The position numbers were made by a program, and so were the translations under genes. 64,000 nucleotides of DNA, taken from Nocardioides iriomotensis (lineage in GTDB: Bacteria > Actinomycetota > Actinomycetes > Propionibacteriales > Nocardioidaceae). Positions 1-7,512 of this stretch are shown here, piece by piece. Each line of letters starts with the position of its first letter. Within the stretch, counting starts at the first letter, position 1. The notes under the pieces were generated by a model, which did no database searches, was not told the origin of the DNA, and worked only from the letters and a program-made list of their open reading frames with translations. Location of the stretch: contig NZ_SDPU01000018.1 of NCBI RefSeq assembly GCF_004168035.1, positions 62,001-126,000 of the forward strand. The letters run 5' to 3'.

Positions 1-653
1 ATCGCGAACGCGTCGATCTCCCCGGCGACCAGGCCGCCGGCCTGCAGGTCGAGCAGCTCGCCGAAGATGTTGGTCGACGCCACCTCGATGTCGTTGGCGC
101 GCTGGCCGTCGGTCAGCTTCTCGTGCAGCTCGCCCGTCTCGGCGTCGACGAGGTAGGCGGCGAACTCGCCCGCGCTGCGCCGGAACAGCACGTTGGACAG
201 GGACACGTCACCCCAGAAGAAGCCGGCGAGGTGCAGGCGCACGAGCAGCACGACGAGCGCGTCGACGAGCGTCGGCAGGTCGTCGGACGGCAGGCCGTGG
301 CTGAATAGTGACCGGTAGGGAAGCGAGAAGCGCAGGTGCCGCGTCACGAGGCAGGGCTCCAACGGCTCGTCGTCGGCCGTCTCGCGACCCTCGACCACGC
401 CGACGGGCTCGACCGTCGGCAGGCCGAGGCGCTGGAGGTCGCGCAGCAGCCGGTACTCGCCGAACGCCCAGCGCTCGCGGGTCTCCTTCACGGCGTACAC
501 GTCGGTCCCGAGCCGCACGATCCGCACGACGTGGCGGGAGATGCCGCGCGGCAAGGAGACGCAGACGTTCTCGCCCCAGTCCTCGAGCGGCAGGTGCCAG
601 GGGAGGGTGACCAAGGCCGGGTTCGGGCGCGTGGCGACGATCCGCAGAGCCAT
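1..653 (-). CDS. DUF4032-type kinase-like protein, 3' part beyond window
   Basis: The gene starts at an ATG (653-651) and runs off the left edge, so 217 codons are visible. The protein opens MALRIVATRPNPALVTLPWH and has protein-kinase-like features: a lysine and glutamate region (YAVKETRERWAFGEYRLL), a catalytic-loop-like WGDVSLSN and a metal-binding-like LVDAETG. This matches the actinobacterial DUF4032 / lipopolysaccharide-kinase-like family, whose C-terminal DUF4032 domain would lie outside the window. The substrate is unknown. It diverges from the downstream plus-strand gene with 46 bases between starts. Confidence 0.8.
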   Translation of the reverse strand, partial: MALRIVATRPNPALVTLPWHLPLEDWGENVCVSLPRGISRHVVRIVRLGTDVYAVKETRERWAFGEYRLLRDLQRLGLPTVEPVGVVEGRETADDEPLEPCLVTRHLRFSLPYRSLFSHGLPSDDLPTLVDALVVLLVRLHLAGFFWGDVSLSNVLFRRSAGEFAAYLVDAETGELHEKLTDGQRANDIEVASTNIFGELLDLQAGGLVAGEIDAFA

Positions 654-699
654 GACGCTCAGGGTAGTGCGGACCGGGTCGTGCACTACAGTCCGCGCC

Positions 700-1329
700 A
701 TGGCTGATCTCTGGCAGACCGTGGCCGCCGAGCGCGGCGCCCTCGCCGACGACCTGGAGGGACTGACGGACGAGCAGTGGCGGACGGCCTCGCTGTGCAC
801 GGGCTGGAGCGTCCACGACGTGCTCGCCCACCAGTGCGGGACGGCGGACATGAACCCCGGCAAGTTCTTCGTGCGCTTCGCGGCGGCGGGCTTCAACTTC
901 CCGCGGTTCGCCGACCAGCAGATCGAGCGCTACCGCGGCACCACGCCCGCCGAGACGCTGGGCACCTTCCGGCGGCTCCAGCACTCGACGTCGGCCCCGC
1001 CCGGACCGAAGACCTCCTGGCTCGGCGAGGTGCTCGTGCACAACGAGGACATCCGCCGCCCGCTCGGGATCGAGCACGAGCCGCCGGCCGACGCGGTCCG
1101 GCAGGTGATGGACTTCTACAAGGGGTCCAACACGCTCATCGGCACGAAGACCCGGATCGCCGACCTCACGCTGCGCGCGACCGACCAGGACTGGTCGCAC
1201 GGCTCCGGCCCGCTCGTCGAGGGGCGGCTGATCGACGTGCTGCTCGCGGCGACCGGACGGGCGTCCGCGTGCGACCGGCTCCGCGGCGACGGCGTGACGA
1301 CGCTGCGGCTGCGCTGCACCGCCTCCTGA
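700..1329 (+). CDS. Maleylpyruvate isomerase N-terminal / DinB-type mycothiol-dependent enzyme
   Basis: The 209-residue protein starts MADLWQTVAAERGALADDLEGL and has the typical family opening, with LTDEQWRTASLCTGWSVHDVLAHQ near residues 23-46. The histidine in VLAHQ and a later histidine (VLVHNEDIRRPLG) are candidate metal ligands. Family members are cytosolic four-helix proteins that bind a divalent metal and often use mycothiol, but substrates are rarely known. An upstream in-frame ATG at 541 lies inside the opposite gene, so the ATG at 700 is the better start. Confidence 0.85.
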   Translation: MADLWQTVAAERGALADDLEGLTDEQWRTASLCTGWSVHDVLAHQCGTADMNPGKFFVRFAAAGFNFPRFADQQIERYRGTTPAETLGTFRRLQHSTSAPPGPKTSWLGEVLVHNEDIRRPLGIEHEPPADAVRQVMDFYKGSNTLIGTKTRIADLTLRATDQDWSHGSGPLVEGRLIDVLLAATGRASACDRLRGDGVTTLRLRCTAS

Positions 1330-1334
1330 CCCGG

Positions 1335-1787
1335 TCAGCGCGGGCGGCGCCCGGTGGGCTCGAGGAACACCGCGCCCGGCCCGCGCCCGGCCACCTCGTC
1401 GTGCGGGTTGTTCAGCGCGCACGTCTTCAGCGACAGGCAGCCGCAGCCGATACAGCCGTCGAGCTTGTCGCGCAGCCGCTCGAGCCGCTCGATCTGGGCG
1501 TCGATGCGGGGCCGCCACGAGCGCGAGAGGCGCGCCCAGTCGGCCTTGGTCGGGGCGTGGTCGCGGGGGAGGGTGTCGAGCGCCTCGGCGATCTCGTCCA
1601 GGGTCAGCCCGACGCGTTGGGCCGAACGGATTAACGCGACCCGGCGCAGCGTCGGGCGCAGGTAGCGGCGCTGGTTGCCGCTCGTGCGCTCGGCGGAGAT
1701 CAGGCCCACCTCCTCGTAGTAGCGCAGCGCCGACGGCGCGACGCCGGAGCGCGCGGAGAGCTCTCCGATGGACAGGTGGGCGACCAT
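1335..1787 (-). CDS. soxR: Redox-sensing MerR-family regulator SoxR
   Basis: The 150-residue protein has an N-terminal MerR winged helix (SIGELSARSGVAPSALRYYEEVGL) and a dimerisation helix. The SoxR [2Fe-2S] cysteine cluster is C112-x2-C115-x-C117-x5-C123. SoxR is a cytoplasmic sensor of redox-cycling compounds, and actinobacterial versions usually act without SoxS. The start ATG (1787-1785) lies about 7 bases below a TAGGAT -10 element, so the mRNA is probably leaderless. A SoxR box lies in the promoter spacer, suggesting autoregulation. It is divergent from the transketolase genes, which could share this control. Confidence 0.93.
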   Translation of the reverse strand: MVAHLSIGELSARSGVAPSALRYYEEVGLISAERTSGNQRRYLRPTLRRVALIRSAQRVGLTLDEIAEALDTLPRDHAPTKADWARLSRSWRPRIDAQIERLERLRDKLDGCIGCGCLSLKTCALNNPHDEVAGRGPGAVFLEPTGRRPR

Positions 1788-1793
1788 GATCCG

Positions 1794-1824
1794 ATCCTAG
1801 ACCTTGACCTCAAGTCAACTTGAA
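1794..1824 (-). promoter_or_regulatory. soxR promoter with SoxR box in a 19-bp spacer
   Basis: On the minus strand, TTCAAG (1824-1819) and TAGGAT (1799-1794) are separated by exactly 19 bases, the stretched spacing typical of MerR-family promoters. The spacer overlaps the palindrome TCAAGT-CA-ACTTGA (1810-1823). This is one base from the core of the E. coli soxS operator as I recall it. The predicted start of transcription falls at the soxR ATG. Confidence 0.7.
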
Positions 1825-1841
1825 CTTGCACCCTGGTCGGC

Positions 1842-2552
1842 ATGACCTTGCTGACCGCGCTCGAAGCGCCGCCCGAACGCTCCTACGACGACCTGCCCCG
1901 GTTGATGTCGCTGATGACCGGCGACGAGAAGCACTCGGCCGCGGCCACCTCGACGCTCGACGTGCTGTGGGTGCTCTACGACCGCGTGCTGCGGGTCGGA
2001 CCGGGAAGTGCCGACGACCCGGCCCGTGACCGGTTCTACCTGTCCAAGGGGCACGGGCCGATGGCCTACTACGCGGTGCTCACGGCGAAGGGCTTCATCC
2101 CCGAGGCGTGGCTGCCGCGCTGGGCGTCGTACGACTCCCCGCTCGGCCACCACCCCGACCGCGTCCTCGTCCCGGGCGTGGAGATCAGCAGCGGGTCGCT
2201 GGGGCACGGCTTCCCGCTCGCCGTCGGTACGGCGCTCGGCCTGCGCGCCCAGGGCCTCACCTCCCGCGTCGTGGTGCTCGTCGGCGACGCCGAGCTGGAC
2301 GAGGGCAGCAACCACGAGGCCGTCGAGCTCGCCGGCGCGCTCGGCCTCGACAACCTCACCGTGGTCGTCGTCGACAACGGCTCGTCGACCCACAACCGGC
2401 CGGGCGCCATCGCCGGACGGTTCGTGCACGAGGGCTGGCACGCCGCCGTCGTCGACGGCCGCGACCACACCGCGCTGGAGCGCGCGCTGACCGCACGGAT
2501 CGAGGGACGGCCCACCGTGGTCGTCGCGGAGGTGGAGGAGAAGTGGGCATGA
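1842..2552 (+). CDS. Transketolase, N-terminal (thiamine-binding) subunit
   Basis: The 236-residue protein is the thiamine-pyrophosphate half of a split transketolase. The TPP motif GDAELDEGSNHEA is at 148-160 and ends with VVVVDN, and YLSKGHGP is at 66-73. Split transketolases work as a pair with a separate C-terminal subunit, which follows here with an ATGA overlap. The cytosolic enzyme moves two-carbon ketol units in the pentose phosphate pathway, although split forms can have specialised sugar substrates. The proximity to soxR could link it to NADPH supply under oxidative stress; that is only an inference. Confidence 0.88.
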   Translation: MTLLTALEAPPERSYDDLPRLMSLMTGDEKHSAAATSTLDVLWVLYDRVLRVGPGSADDPARDRFYLSKGHGPMAYYAVLTAKGFIPEAWLPRWASYDSPLGHHPDRVLVPGVEISSGSLGHGFPLAVGTALGLRAQGLTSRVVVLVGDAELDEGSNHEAVELAGALGLDNLTVVVVDNGSSTHNRPGAIAGRFVHEGWHAAVVDGRDHTALERALTARIEGRPTVVVAEVEEKWA

Positions 2553-3460
2553 GCGACCCCCGTCAGCGCTTCGCGCAGACCGCGGCCGACCTGGTCGAGG
2601 AGGACCTGTCCGTCGCCCTGGTCTACGCGGAGATCAGCGGCCAGTACTTCGGCGACGTCGAGAGCCGGCACCCCGACCGGGTGGTCAACGTCGGCATCCG
2701 TGAGCAGCTGCTGGTGAACGTCGGCGCCGGCCTCGCGCTCGCCGGGATGCGGCCGATCGTGCACACCTTCGGGTCCTTCCTCGTCGAGCGGGCCTTCGAG
2801 CAGATCAAGCTCGGCTTCGGCCACCAGGACGTCGGCGGCGTCCTCGTCGGCTCGGGCGGGTCGTTCGACATCGCCTCCGGCGGTCGCACGCACCAGGCGC
2901 CGGGCGACGTGCCGCTGATGGACACGCTGCCGGGATGGACCCTCCACGTGCCCGGCCACGCCGATGAGGTCGAGGACTCGCTGCGGCTGGCCGTCGCGGG
3001 CGACGGGCGTGAGTACGTCCGGGTGGTCAGCCAGCAGAACGCGCAGGCGTTCCCGGTGCGCCCCGGTCGCTTCCACGTGCTGCGGCGCGGGTCAGGCGCG
3101 ACCGTGGTCGCGGTCGGGCCGACCCTCGACGCGGTGCTCGAGGCGACCCGCGGACGCGACGTGTCGGTGCTGTACGCCAACGTCGTCCGGCCGTTCGACA
3201 GCCGCACGCTGCGCGCGGTGCTGGCGTCGCCGGAGGTGGTGCTCGTCGAGCCCTACCTGGCGGGGACGTCGAGCCGGCTCGTGGCGGACGCGCTCTCCGA
3301 CGTACCGCACCGGCTGCTGGCACTCGGAGTCCGCAGCGAGGAGATCCGTCGCTACGGCACGGCCCGCCAGCACGTCGCGGCGCACGGCCTGGACGCGGCG
3401 GGGATCCGCCGGTCCCTCGATGCCTTCCTGGTCGGGCGGGGGGACGGGATCGCGTCCTGA
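2549..3460 (+). CDS. Transketolase, C-terminal subunit
   Basis: The 303-residue protein carries the pyrimidine-binding and C-terminal transketolase domains. It includes VVNVGIREQLLVNVGAGLAL, where the glutamate of GIREQ activates TPP, and GGRTHQAPGDVPLMDTLPGW. It starts at ATG 2549 inside the stop of the N-terminal subunit gene, so the two are translationally coupled and should form one enzyme. The C-terminal domain (about 180-290) has the usual VSVLYANVVRPFD region. The gene looks intact. Confidence 0.9.
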   Translation: MSDPRQRFAQTAADLVEEDLSVALVYAEISGQYFGDVESRHPDRVVNVGIREQLLVNVGAGLALAGMRPIVHTFGSFLVERAFEQIKLGFGHQDVGGVLVGSGGSFDIASGGRTHQAPGDVPLMDTLPGWTLHVPGHADEVEDSLRLAVAGDGREYVRVVSQQNAQAFPVRPGRFHVLRRGSGATVVAVGPTLDAVLEATRGRDVSVLYANVVRPFDSRTLRAVLASPEVVLVEPYLAGTSSRLVADALSDVPHRLLALGVRSEEIRRYGTARQHVAAHGLDAAGIRRSLDAFLVGRGDGIAS

Positions 3461-3584
3461 CGACAAGCGACACCGTCCCCCCGACCGCGGTTTCAGGGGC
3501 GCGTCCCCCGGTCCCATGGCCTGCTGCGCGGGCCGAGGGCCAGGGGACACCCCTAGGGTCCTGCGTGAGTCCCCCGTGGGTGCG

Positions 3585-3758
3585 TCAGCGCTTGAACGCG
3601 TCCTTGGCCTTCTCGCCCGCCTGCTTGAGGTCGGCCTTGCTCTGCTCGGCCTTCCCCTCCTTGCGCATCGAGTCGTCCCCGGTGGCCTTGCCCAGCCCTT
3701 CCTTGGCCTTGCCGACAGCGCCTTCGGTCTTGGCTCGAGCCTTGTCGTCGGTGCCCAT
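3585..3758 (-). CDS. CsbD family stress protein
   Basis: This 57-residue gene encodes MGTDDKARAKTEGAVGKAKE followed by further Lys/Ala/Glu-rich sequence ending DAFKR. The pattern of alternating K, A, G and E with GKATGDDS in the middle is the CsbD signature. CsbD proteins are small, hydrophilic and abundant under general stress; their biochemical role is unknown. A strong ribosome site (GAGGAGG) lies 7 to 8 bases before the ATG at 3758. A sigma-B-like promoter is visible further upstream, in line with the family's usual control. Confidence 0.88.
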   Translation of the reverse strand: MGTDDKARAKTEGAVGKAKEGLGKATGDDSMRKEGKAEQSKADLKQAGEKAKDAFKR

Positions 3759-3800
3759 GTCGTGCCTCCTCAGTGCCTGGGTGGTGCTGACGCCACCGAC

Positions 3801-3825
3801 ATACCCCGACCTCCGATTTACATTC
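3801..3825 (-). promoter_or_regulatory. Sigma-B-like promoter of csbD
   Basis: On the minus strand, GAAT (3825-3822) is followed after 15 bases by GGGTAT (3806-3801). This fits the GNNT-N14-16-GGGTAY pattern of actinobacterial stress sigma factors of the SigB/SigF group. The -10 lies about 43 bases above the csbD start. Confidence 0.5.
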
Positions 3826-3851
3826 CTTCCACACCTACGATGGAGCCCACC

Positions 3852-3927
3852 GCCGCTTTAGCTCAGCTGGTAGAGCACTCGCCTTGTAAGCGAAAGGTCG
3901 TCAGTTCGAACCTGACAAGCGGCTCCA
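3852..3927 (+). tRNA. tRNA-Thr, anticodon TGT
   Basis: The acceptor arm GCCGCTT pairs with AAGCGGC. The D arm GCTC/GAGC, an anticodon loop CTTGTAA with anticodon TGT (threonine, ACA codons) and T arm GTCAG-TTCGAAC-CTGAC all fit. The discriminator T is followed by an encoded CCA (3925-3927). The first anticodon-stem pair (C-A) is mismatched, which is tolerated in some tRNAs. Confidence 0.96.
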
Positions 3928-4011
3928 CGGCGCGTCGGCGTGTTGCGGACGTCTCGATCTGGGTACTCCTGACGCTGGGACCGGTGCGGTCCCCGGACAG
4001 AGGAGACCACC

Positions 4012-4647
4012 ATGCTGGGACGCAACCGCGACGCCGACACCACGACGACGACCGACGAGCGCGCCCGCTTCGACGACGTCGAGGACACCCAGGTGGTGTC
4101 CCGGGACGAGGCGGCCGGGGTCGACGAGGAGCAGGCCCGTCGCGACCGTTTCGGCGGCATCAACTGGGGTGCCGGCTTCTTCGGGTGGCTCGTGGCGATC
4201 GCCGTGAGCCTGCTCCTCGCAGGGATCATCGGTGCGGTCACCGCGGGCACCGAGGCCGAGGAGCAGCTCATCCCTGACGCGACGACGACCGAGCTCGGCC
4301 TGGCCGCGGTGCTGACCGTCGGCGTCATCCTGGCGATCGGCTACTACGCCGGCGGGTACGTCGCCGGCCGGATGTCGCGCTACGACGGCATGCGCCAGGG
4401 CCTGGCGGTCTGGCTCGTCGGGGTCGTGCTGACCGCCCTCGCGGTCGCGGCCGGGACCTTCTTCGGCGACCGGTACAACGTGCTGGCCAGCGTCGAGCTG
4501 CCGAGCGTGCCGATGTCGACCGACACCATGACGACCGCCGGCCTCGTGATGGCCGGGCTCGTCCTGCTGGTCACGCTGGTGACCGCGATGTTCGGTGGCG
4601 CCGTCGGCCGGCACTACCACGCCCGCGTGGACAAGGCCGGCTGGTAG
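4012..4647 (+). CDS. Predicted four-helix membrane protein
   Basis: The 211-residue protein has a charged, threonine- and aspartate-rich N-terminus (about 1-50). Four probable membrane segments follow: WGAGFFGWLVAIAVSLLLAG, LGLAAVLTVGVILAIGYYAG, GLAVWLVGVVLTALAVAAG and the last, near 178-198. Gly-rich GYYAGGYVAGRM between helices is typical of small YrzE/TIGR04086-like membrane proteins. No function is known. The ATG at 4012 has a good ribosome site (AGAGGAG). It lies alone between tRNA-Thr and the convergent pdxY. Confidence 0.75.
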   Translation: MLGRNRDADTTTTTDERARFDDVEDTQVVSRDEAAGVDEEQARRDRFGGINWGAGFFGWLVAIAVSLLLAGIIGAVTAGTEAEEQLIPDATTTELGLAAVLTVGVILAIGYYAGGYVAGRMSRYDGMRQGLAVWLVGVVLTALAVAAGTFFGDRYNVLASVELPSVPMSTDTMTTAGLVMAGLVLLVTLVTAMFGGAVGRHYHARVDKAGW

Positions 4648-4659
4648 GCCGGCCGGCCG

Positions 4660-5511
4660 TCAGCGGAGCCGCTCGGGCTCGAACGTCCGGGTCGGCTCGG
4701 CCAGCTCGTCCTGCGTCTGCACGATCCGCAGCTCCCGCTCGCCCGCCTCGGCGGTCGCCCGCACCACGGCGAACACCGAGGCGGTCGTGCGTGCCAGCGC
4801 CTCGGCGAGCGGGCGCCCGTCGAGCAGGTTGGCCAGGAACACCGCGGTGGTCAGGTCGCCCGCGCCCGGCGGGTTGACCGACAGCCGGGGGAACCGGGTG
4901 CGCCAGGCGCCGGACGCGTCGACGGCCACCATGTCGAGCGCGTCGTCGGGGGTGTCTTCGACGATCACGCTGGTCACCAGCACCGTGCCCGGTCCGGTCG
5001 CCCGCACCGTGTCGGCGGCCGCCAGCAGGGTCTCGGTGGTCGTGGTCGGGGTGGCGGCGAGGTAGTCGAGCTCGAAGTGGTTGGGGGTGATCACGTCGGC
5101 GGCCGGCACCACCTGGTCGCGCATGAACTCCGGGATCCCGGGGCGCACGAACATGCCGCGCCCGACGTCGCCCATGACCGGGTCGCAGCAGTAGATCGCC
5201 TCGGGGTTGGCCGTCTTGACCTTCCGCACGGCATCGAGGATGACCGCGCCGACGTCCTCGGCGCCCTGGTACCCCGACAGCACCGCCTCGCAGCGCTCGA
5301 GCGCCCCGCGGTCGCCGACGCCCTCGATCACGTCGGCGACGTCGGAGGAGGTGAGCAGGGGCCCCTTCCAGTCGCCGTAGCCGGTGTGGTTGGAGAAGTG
5401 CACCGTCATGACCGGCCAGACGACCTTGCCGAGTCGTTGCAGCGGGAACAGCGCGGCGCTGTTGCCGGCGTGGCCGTAGGCGACCAGGGACTGGATCGAC
5501 AGGATGCTCAC
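4660..5511 (-). CDS. pdxY: Pyridoxal kinase PdxY
   Basis: The 283-residue protein matches PdxY-type pyridoxal kinases of the ribokinase superfamily. It starts from GTG with [19 protein letters not shown], has the substrate loop [13 protein letters not shown] (38-50), [12 protein letters not shown] (108-119) and the catalytic anion-hole motif GAGD (216-219, Asp219 as base). It phosphorylates pyridoxal in the cytosol to salvage vitamin B6. Length is normal for the family. It converges with the membrane protein gene, with 12 bases between stops. Confidence 0.93.
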   Translation of the reverse strand: MSILSIQSLVAYGHAGNSAALFPLQRLGKVVWPVMTVHFSNHTGYGDWKGPLLTSSDVADVIEGVGDRGALERCEAVLSGYQGAEDVGAVILDAVRKVKTANPEAIYCCDPVMGDVGRGMFVRPGIPEFMRDQVVPAADVITPNHFELDYLAATPTTTTETLLAAADTVRATGPGTVLVTSVIVEDTPDDALDMVAVDASGAWRTRFPRLSVNPPGAGDLTTAVFLANLLDGRPLAEALARTTASVFAVVRATAEAGERELRIVQTQDELAEPTRTFEPERLR

Positions 5512-5528
5512 CCGGGCGATCCTGCCAC

Positions 5529-6137
5529 TCAGCGCGCGAGCATCAGCGAGGGGTGCGGGCGGACGGCGGACAGGTAGCCGCCGCCGATCGGCCGCACCTC
5601 GAAGTGCAGGTGGCAGCCGTCGGGCGCGCCGAGCCTGCCCGCCCGCGCCACGAGCTGCCCGGCGCGGACGCGGTCGCCCGGCGCGACGTACACGCGGCTG
5701 ACGTGGCCGAGCACGACGTCGACGCCCCGGTCGTGGTTGCGGATCCGGAACGCCTTGGCGCCGTACGCCGACCCGAGCGACCCGGCCGACGCCGGGGCGA
5801 CGACCCAGCCGGAGAACCCGGCGTACAGCGGGGTGCCGCAGCGCATCGCGACGTCGAGGCCGTGGTGGAAGCCGCGGTCGCCGGGGCAGCGCGGCGACGG
5901 GTCGTAGTACGGCGCCCGCGTGCAGCCGAAGTTGATCATCTTGCGGTGCGCGCCGGCGTACCAGGGCGAGGTGTAGCGGTGGGTGTCCTGCACCCAGAAC
6001 CGCTGCGGCTCCGCGGCCCGGGTGGTCGAGCCTGTCGAGACCGTTCGGGTGGTCGAGCCTGTCGAGACCGTTCGGGTGGTCGAGCCTGTCGAGACCACGA
6101 CGAGGACCATGAGCAGCACGAGGGTGAGGGCGCGCAC
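5529..6137 (-). CDS. Secreted M23-family metallopeptidase with repeat-derived N-terminus
   Basis: The 202-residue protein starts at GTG with a hydrophobic signal segment (about 1-15). Three in-frame repeats of a 9-residue unit (STGSTTRTV) follow, encoded by a 27-base DNA repeat. The peptidase domain carries HHGLDVA (His91, Asp95), GHVSRVYV (His145) and HLHFEV (His176, His178), the zinc and catalytic set of LytM-type endopeptidases that cut peptidoglycan cross-bridges. The repeats separate the signal from the mature enzyme and do not touch the active site. It may be secreted; no clear lipobox is seen. Confidence 0.85.
   Translation of the reverse strand: MRALTLVLLMVLVVVSTGSTTRTVSTGSTTRTVSTGSTTRAAEPQRFWVQDTHRYTSPWYAGAHRKMINFGCTRAPYYDPSPRCPGDRGFHHGLDVAMRCGTPLYAGFSGWVVAPASAGSLGSAYGAKAFRIRNHDRGVDVVLGHVSRVYVAPGDRVRAGQLVARAGRLGAPDGCHLHFEVRPIGGGYLSAVRPHPSLMLAR
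6021..6096. repeat. Three tandem copies of a short palindrome-like repeat, 27-bp period
   Basis: A 22-base unit containing GGTCGAGCCTGTCGAGACC occurs at 6021-6042, 6048-6069 and 6075-6096, separated by an identical GTTCG. The period of 27 bases keeps the reading frame of the M23 peptidase gene that contains it. The unit has GGTC...GACC ends and two TCGA cores. A divergent relative lies at 46196-46245. Confidence 0.9.
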
Positions 6138-6164
6138 GCCCTCACCCTCGCACGGGGGACATGG

Positions 6165-6962
6165 TCAGGCGACCTGCAGCGACCTCTTGGAGAGCCCCAT
6201 CCAGTAGCCGTCGACGACCTGGTCGCCGGGGGTCTCGGGGTCGGACGCGGCGCCGAGCGTGATGAACAGCGGCGTGTAGTGCTCGACCGTCGGGTGCGCG
6301 TAGGGCATGCCGGGCGCGCGGTCGCGGTAGGCGGCGAGCTCGTCGACGTCGCCGCGGGCGAGCGCCTCGGCGGCCCAGGCGTCGAACTCCGTCGACCAGG
6401 TCGGCGCGGCCGCCTCGATCCGGAACTCCTTGAGGAACGGCAGGCCGTGGGTGAGGAAGCCGGAGCCGATGATCAGCACGCCCTCGTCGCGCAGCGGGCG
6501 CAGCCGGCGGCCGAGCTCGAGCAGCTTGTCGGGGTCGTGGGTGGGCAGCGACATCTGCAGCACGGGGATGTCGCCGGCCGGGTACATGATCTTCAGCGGC
6601 ACCCAGGCGCCGTGGTCGAGGCCGCGGCTGCCGTGCTGGTGGACCGGCTCGGCGTCCGGCATCATCGCCGCGACCCGCCGGGCGAGGGCGGAGGCGTCGG
6701 GGGTCTCGTAGGTCATCTCGTAGTACTTCCGCGCGAAGCCGCCGAAGTCGTAGACCAGCGGGGTGCCCGGTGCCGTCGCGGAGAGGCTCACGGGCGCGGA
6801 CTCCCAGTGCGCGGAGACGATGAGGATCGCCTTCGGGCGGGGCAGGTCGGCGGCCCAGGTGCGGAGCTGGCCGCTCCAGATCGGGTCGTCGAGCAGGGGC
6901 GGGGCGCCGTGCCCGATGTACAGGGCGGGCATGCGGTCGGTGGCGGGGCTGGTCTCGGTCAT
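6165..6962 (-). CDS. DODA-type extradiol aromatic ring-opening dioxygenase
   Basis: The 265-residue protein belongs to the class III extradiol dioxygenase family (YgiD / LigB-like). Probable metal ligands are His18 (YIGHGAP), His52 (SAHWES) and the histidine in GSGFLTHGLPF; GLDHGAWVPL is also conserved. Such enzymes open catechol-type rings, using Fe or Zn, in the cytosol. The true substrate is unknown. It is divergent from the marR gene, and a perfect operator lies between them, so the MarR protein is the likely regulator. Confidence 0.9.
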   Translation of the reverse strand: MTETSPATDRMPALYIGHGAPPLLDDPIWSGQLRTWAADLPRPKAILIVSAHWESAPVSLSATAPGTPLVYDFGGFARKYYEMTYETPDASALARRVAAMMPDAEPVHQHGSRGLDHGAWVPLKIMYPAGDIPVLQMSLPTHDPDKLLELGRRLRPLRDEGVLIIGSGFLTHGLPFLKEFRIEAAAPTWSTEFDAWAAEALARGDVDELAAYRDRAPGMPYAHPTVEHYTPLFITLGAASDPETPGDQVVDGYWMGLSKRSLQVA

Positions 6963-7000
6963 CGTGGGCTCCTCGGGTCTGCTCCCAGCGTAGTCGATAA

Positions 7001-7016
7001 ACTTGAAGCATCAAGT
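7001..7016. promoter_or_regulatory. Probable MarR operator
   Basis: The 16-base perfect palindrome ACTTGA-AGCA-TCAAGT sits in the 77-base gap between the divergent dioxygenase and marR starts. Its size and symmetry are typical of operators bound by MarR dimers. Confidence 0.65.
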
Positions 7017-7039
7017 GTTGTTGCAGTAAGATGCGTCTC

Positions 7040-7510
7040 ATGACCCGATGGCTCACCGAGGACGAGCTCGACGCCTGGCTGCGACTCGCCGGCGTGATGC
7101 TCAAGCTGGGGCCTGCCCTGGATTCCCAGCTGCAGCGCGACAGCGACATGACGCACTTCGACTATCTCTGCCTGGCGATGCTCTCGGAGTCCGGCGACCG
7201 CACCCGCACGATGAGCGACCTGGCCGGCAAGACCAACGCGTCGCTGTCGCGGCTCTCGCACGTCATCACCAAGCTCGAGAAGCGCGGCTACGTCTCGCGC
7301 TGCCCCTCGCCCGCGAGCCGTCGCGTGACGATGGTCCGCCTCACCGACGACGGCTGGGGCGTGCTGGTCAAGGCCGCCCCCGGTCATGTCGAGACCGTGC
7401 GCAGCCTGGTCTTCGACGGCCTCAGCGCCGACGACGTCGCCGCGCTGGAGAAGATCGCCGGCCACATCGTCGAGCGCATCGAGGCCTCCCGGCTCGACTC
7501 CACCTGCTGA
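7040..7510 (+). CDS. MarR-family transcriptional regulator
   Basis: The protein of about 156 residues has the MarR winged helix: MTHFDYLCLAMLSESGDRTR, then TMSDLAGKTNASLSRLSHVITKLEKRGYVSR and the wing SPASRRVTMVRLTDDGW. It probably represses the divergent dioxygenase gene and itself through the palindrome at 7001-7016. ATG 7040 is preferred over the in-frame ATG 7031 because the purine-rich AGTAAG lies 9 bases before the former and directly abuts the latter. A palindromic repeat element begins 3 bases after the stop. Confidence 0.9.
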   Translation: MTRWLTEDELDAWLRLAGVMLKLGPALDSQLQRDSDMTHFDYLCLAMLSESGDRTRTMSDLAGKTNASLSRLSHVITKLEKRGYVSRCPSPASRRVTMVRLTDDGWGVLVKAAPGHVETVRSLVFDGLSADDVAALEKIAGHIVERIEASRLDSTC

Positions 7511-7512
7511 GC

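Noticed and set aside
3553..3834. 93-codon reading frame on the minus strand over csbD
   Set aside because: It is low complexity Gln/Arg/Gly-rich and is a frame shadow of csbD, which has a family match and a good ribosome site.
4648..4659. GGCCGGCCGGCC as a terminator
   Set aside because: Simple GC repeat with no loop or T-run; too weak to call.
6021..6096. CRISPR-like array
   Set aside because: Spacers are only 5 bases and identical, and the unit is coding; this is a tandem repeat.
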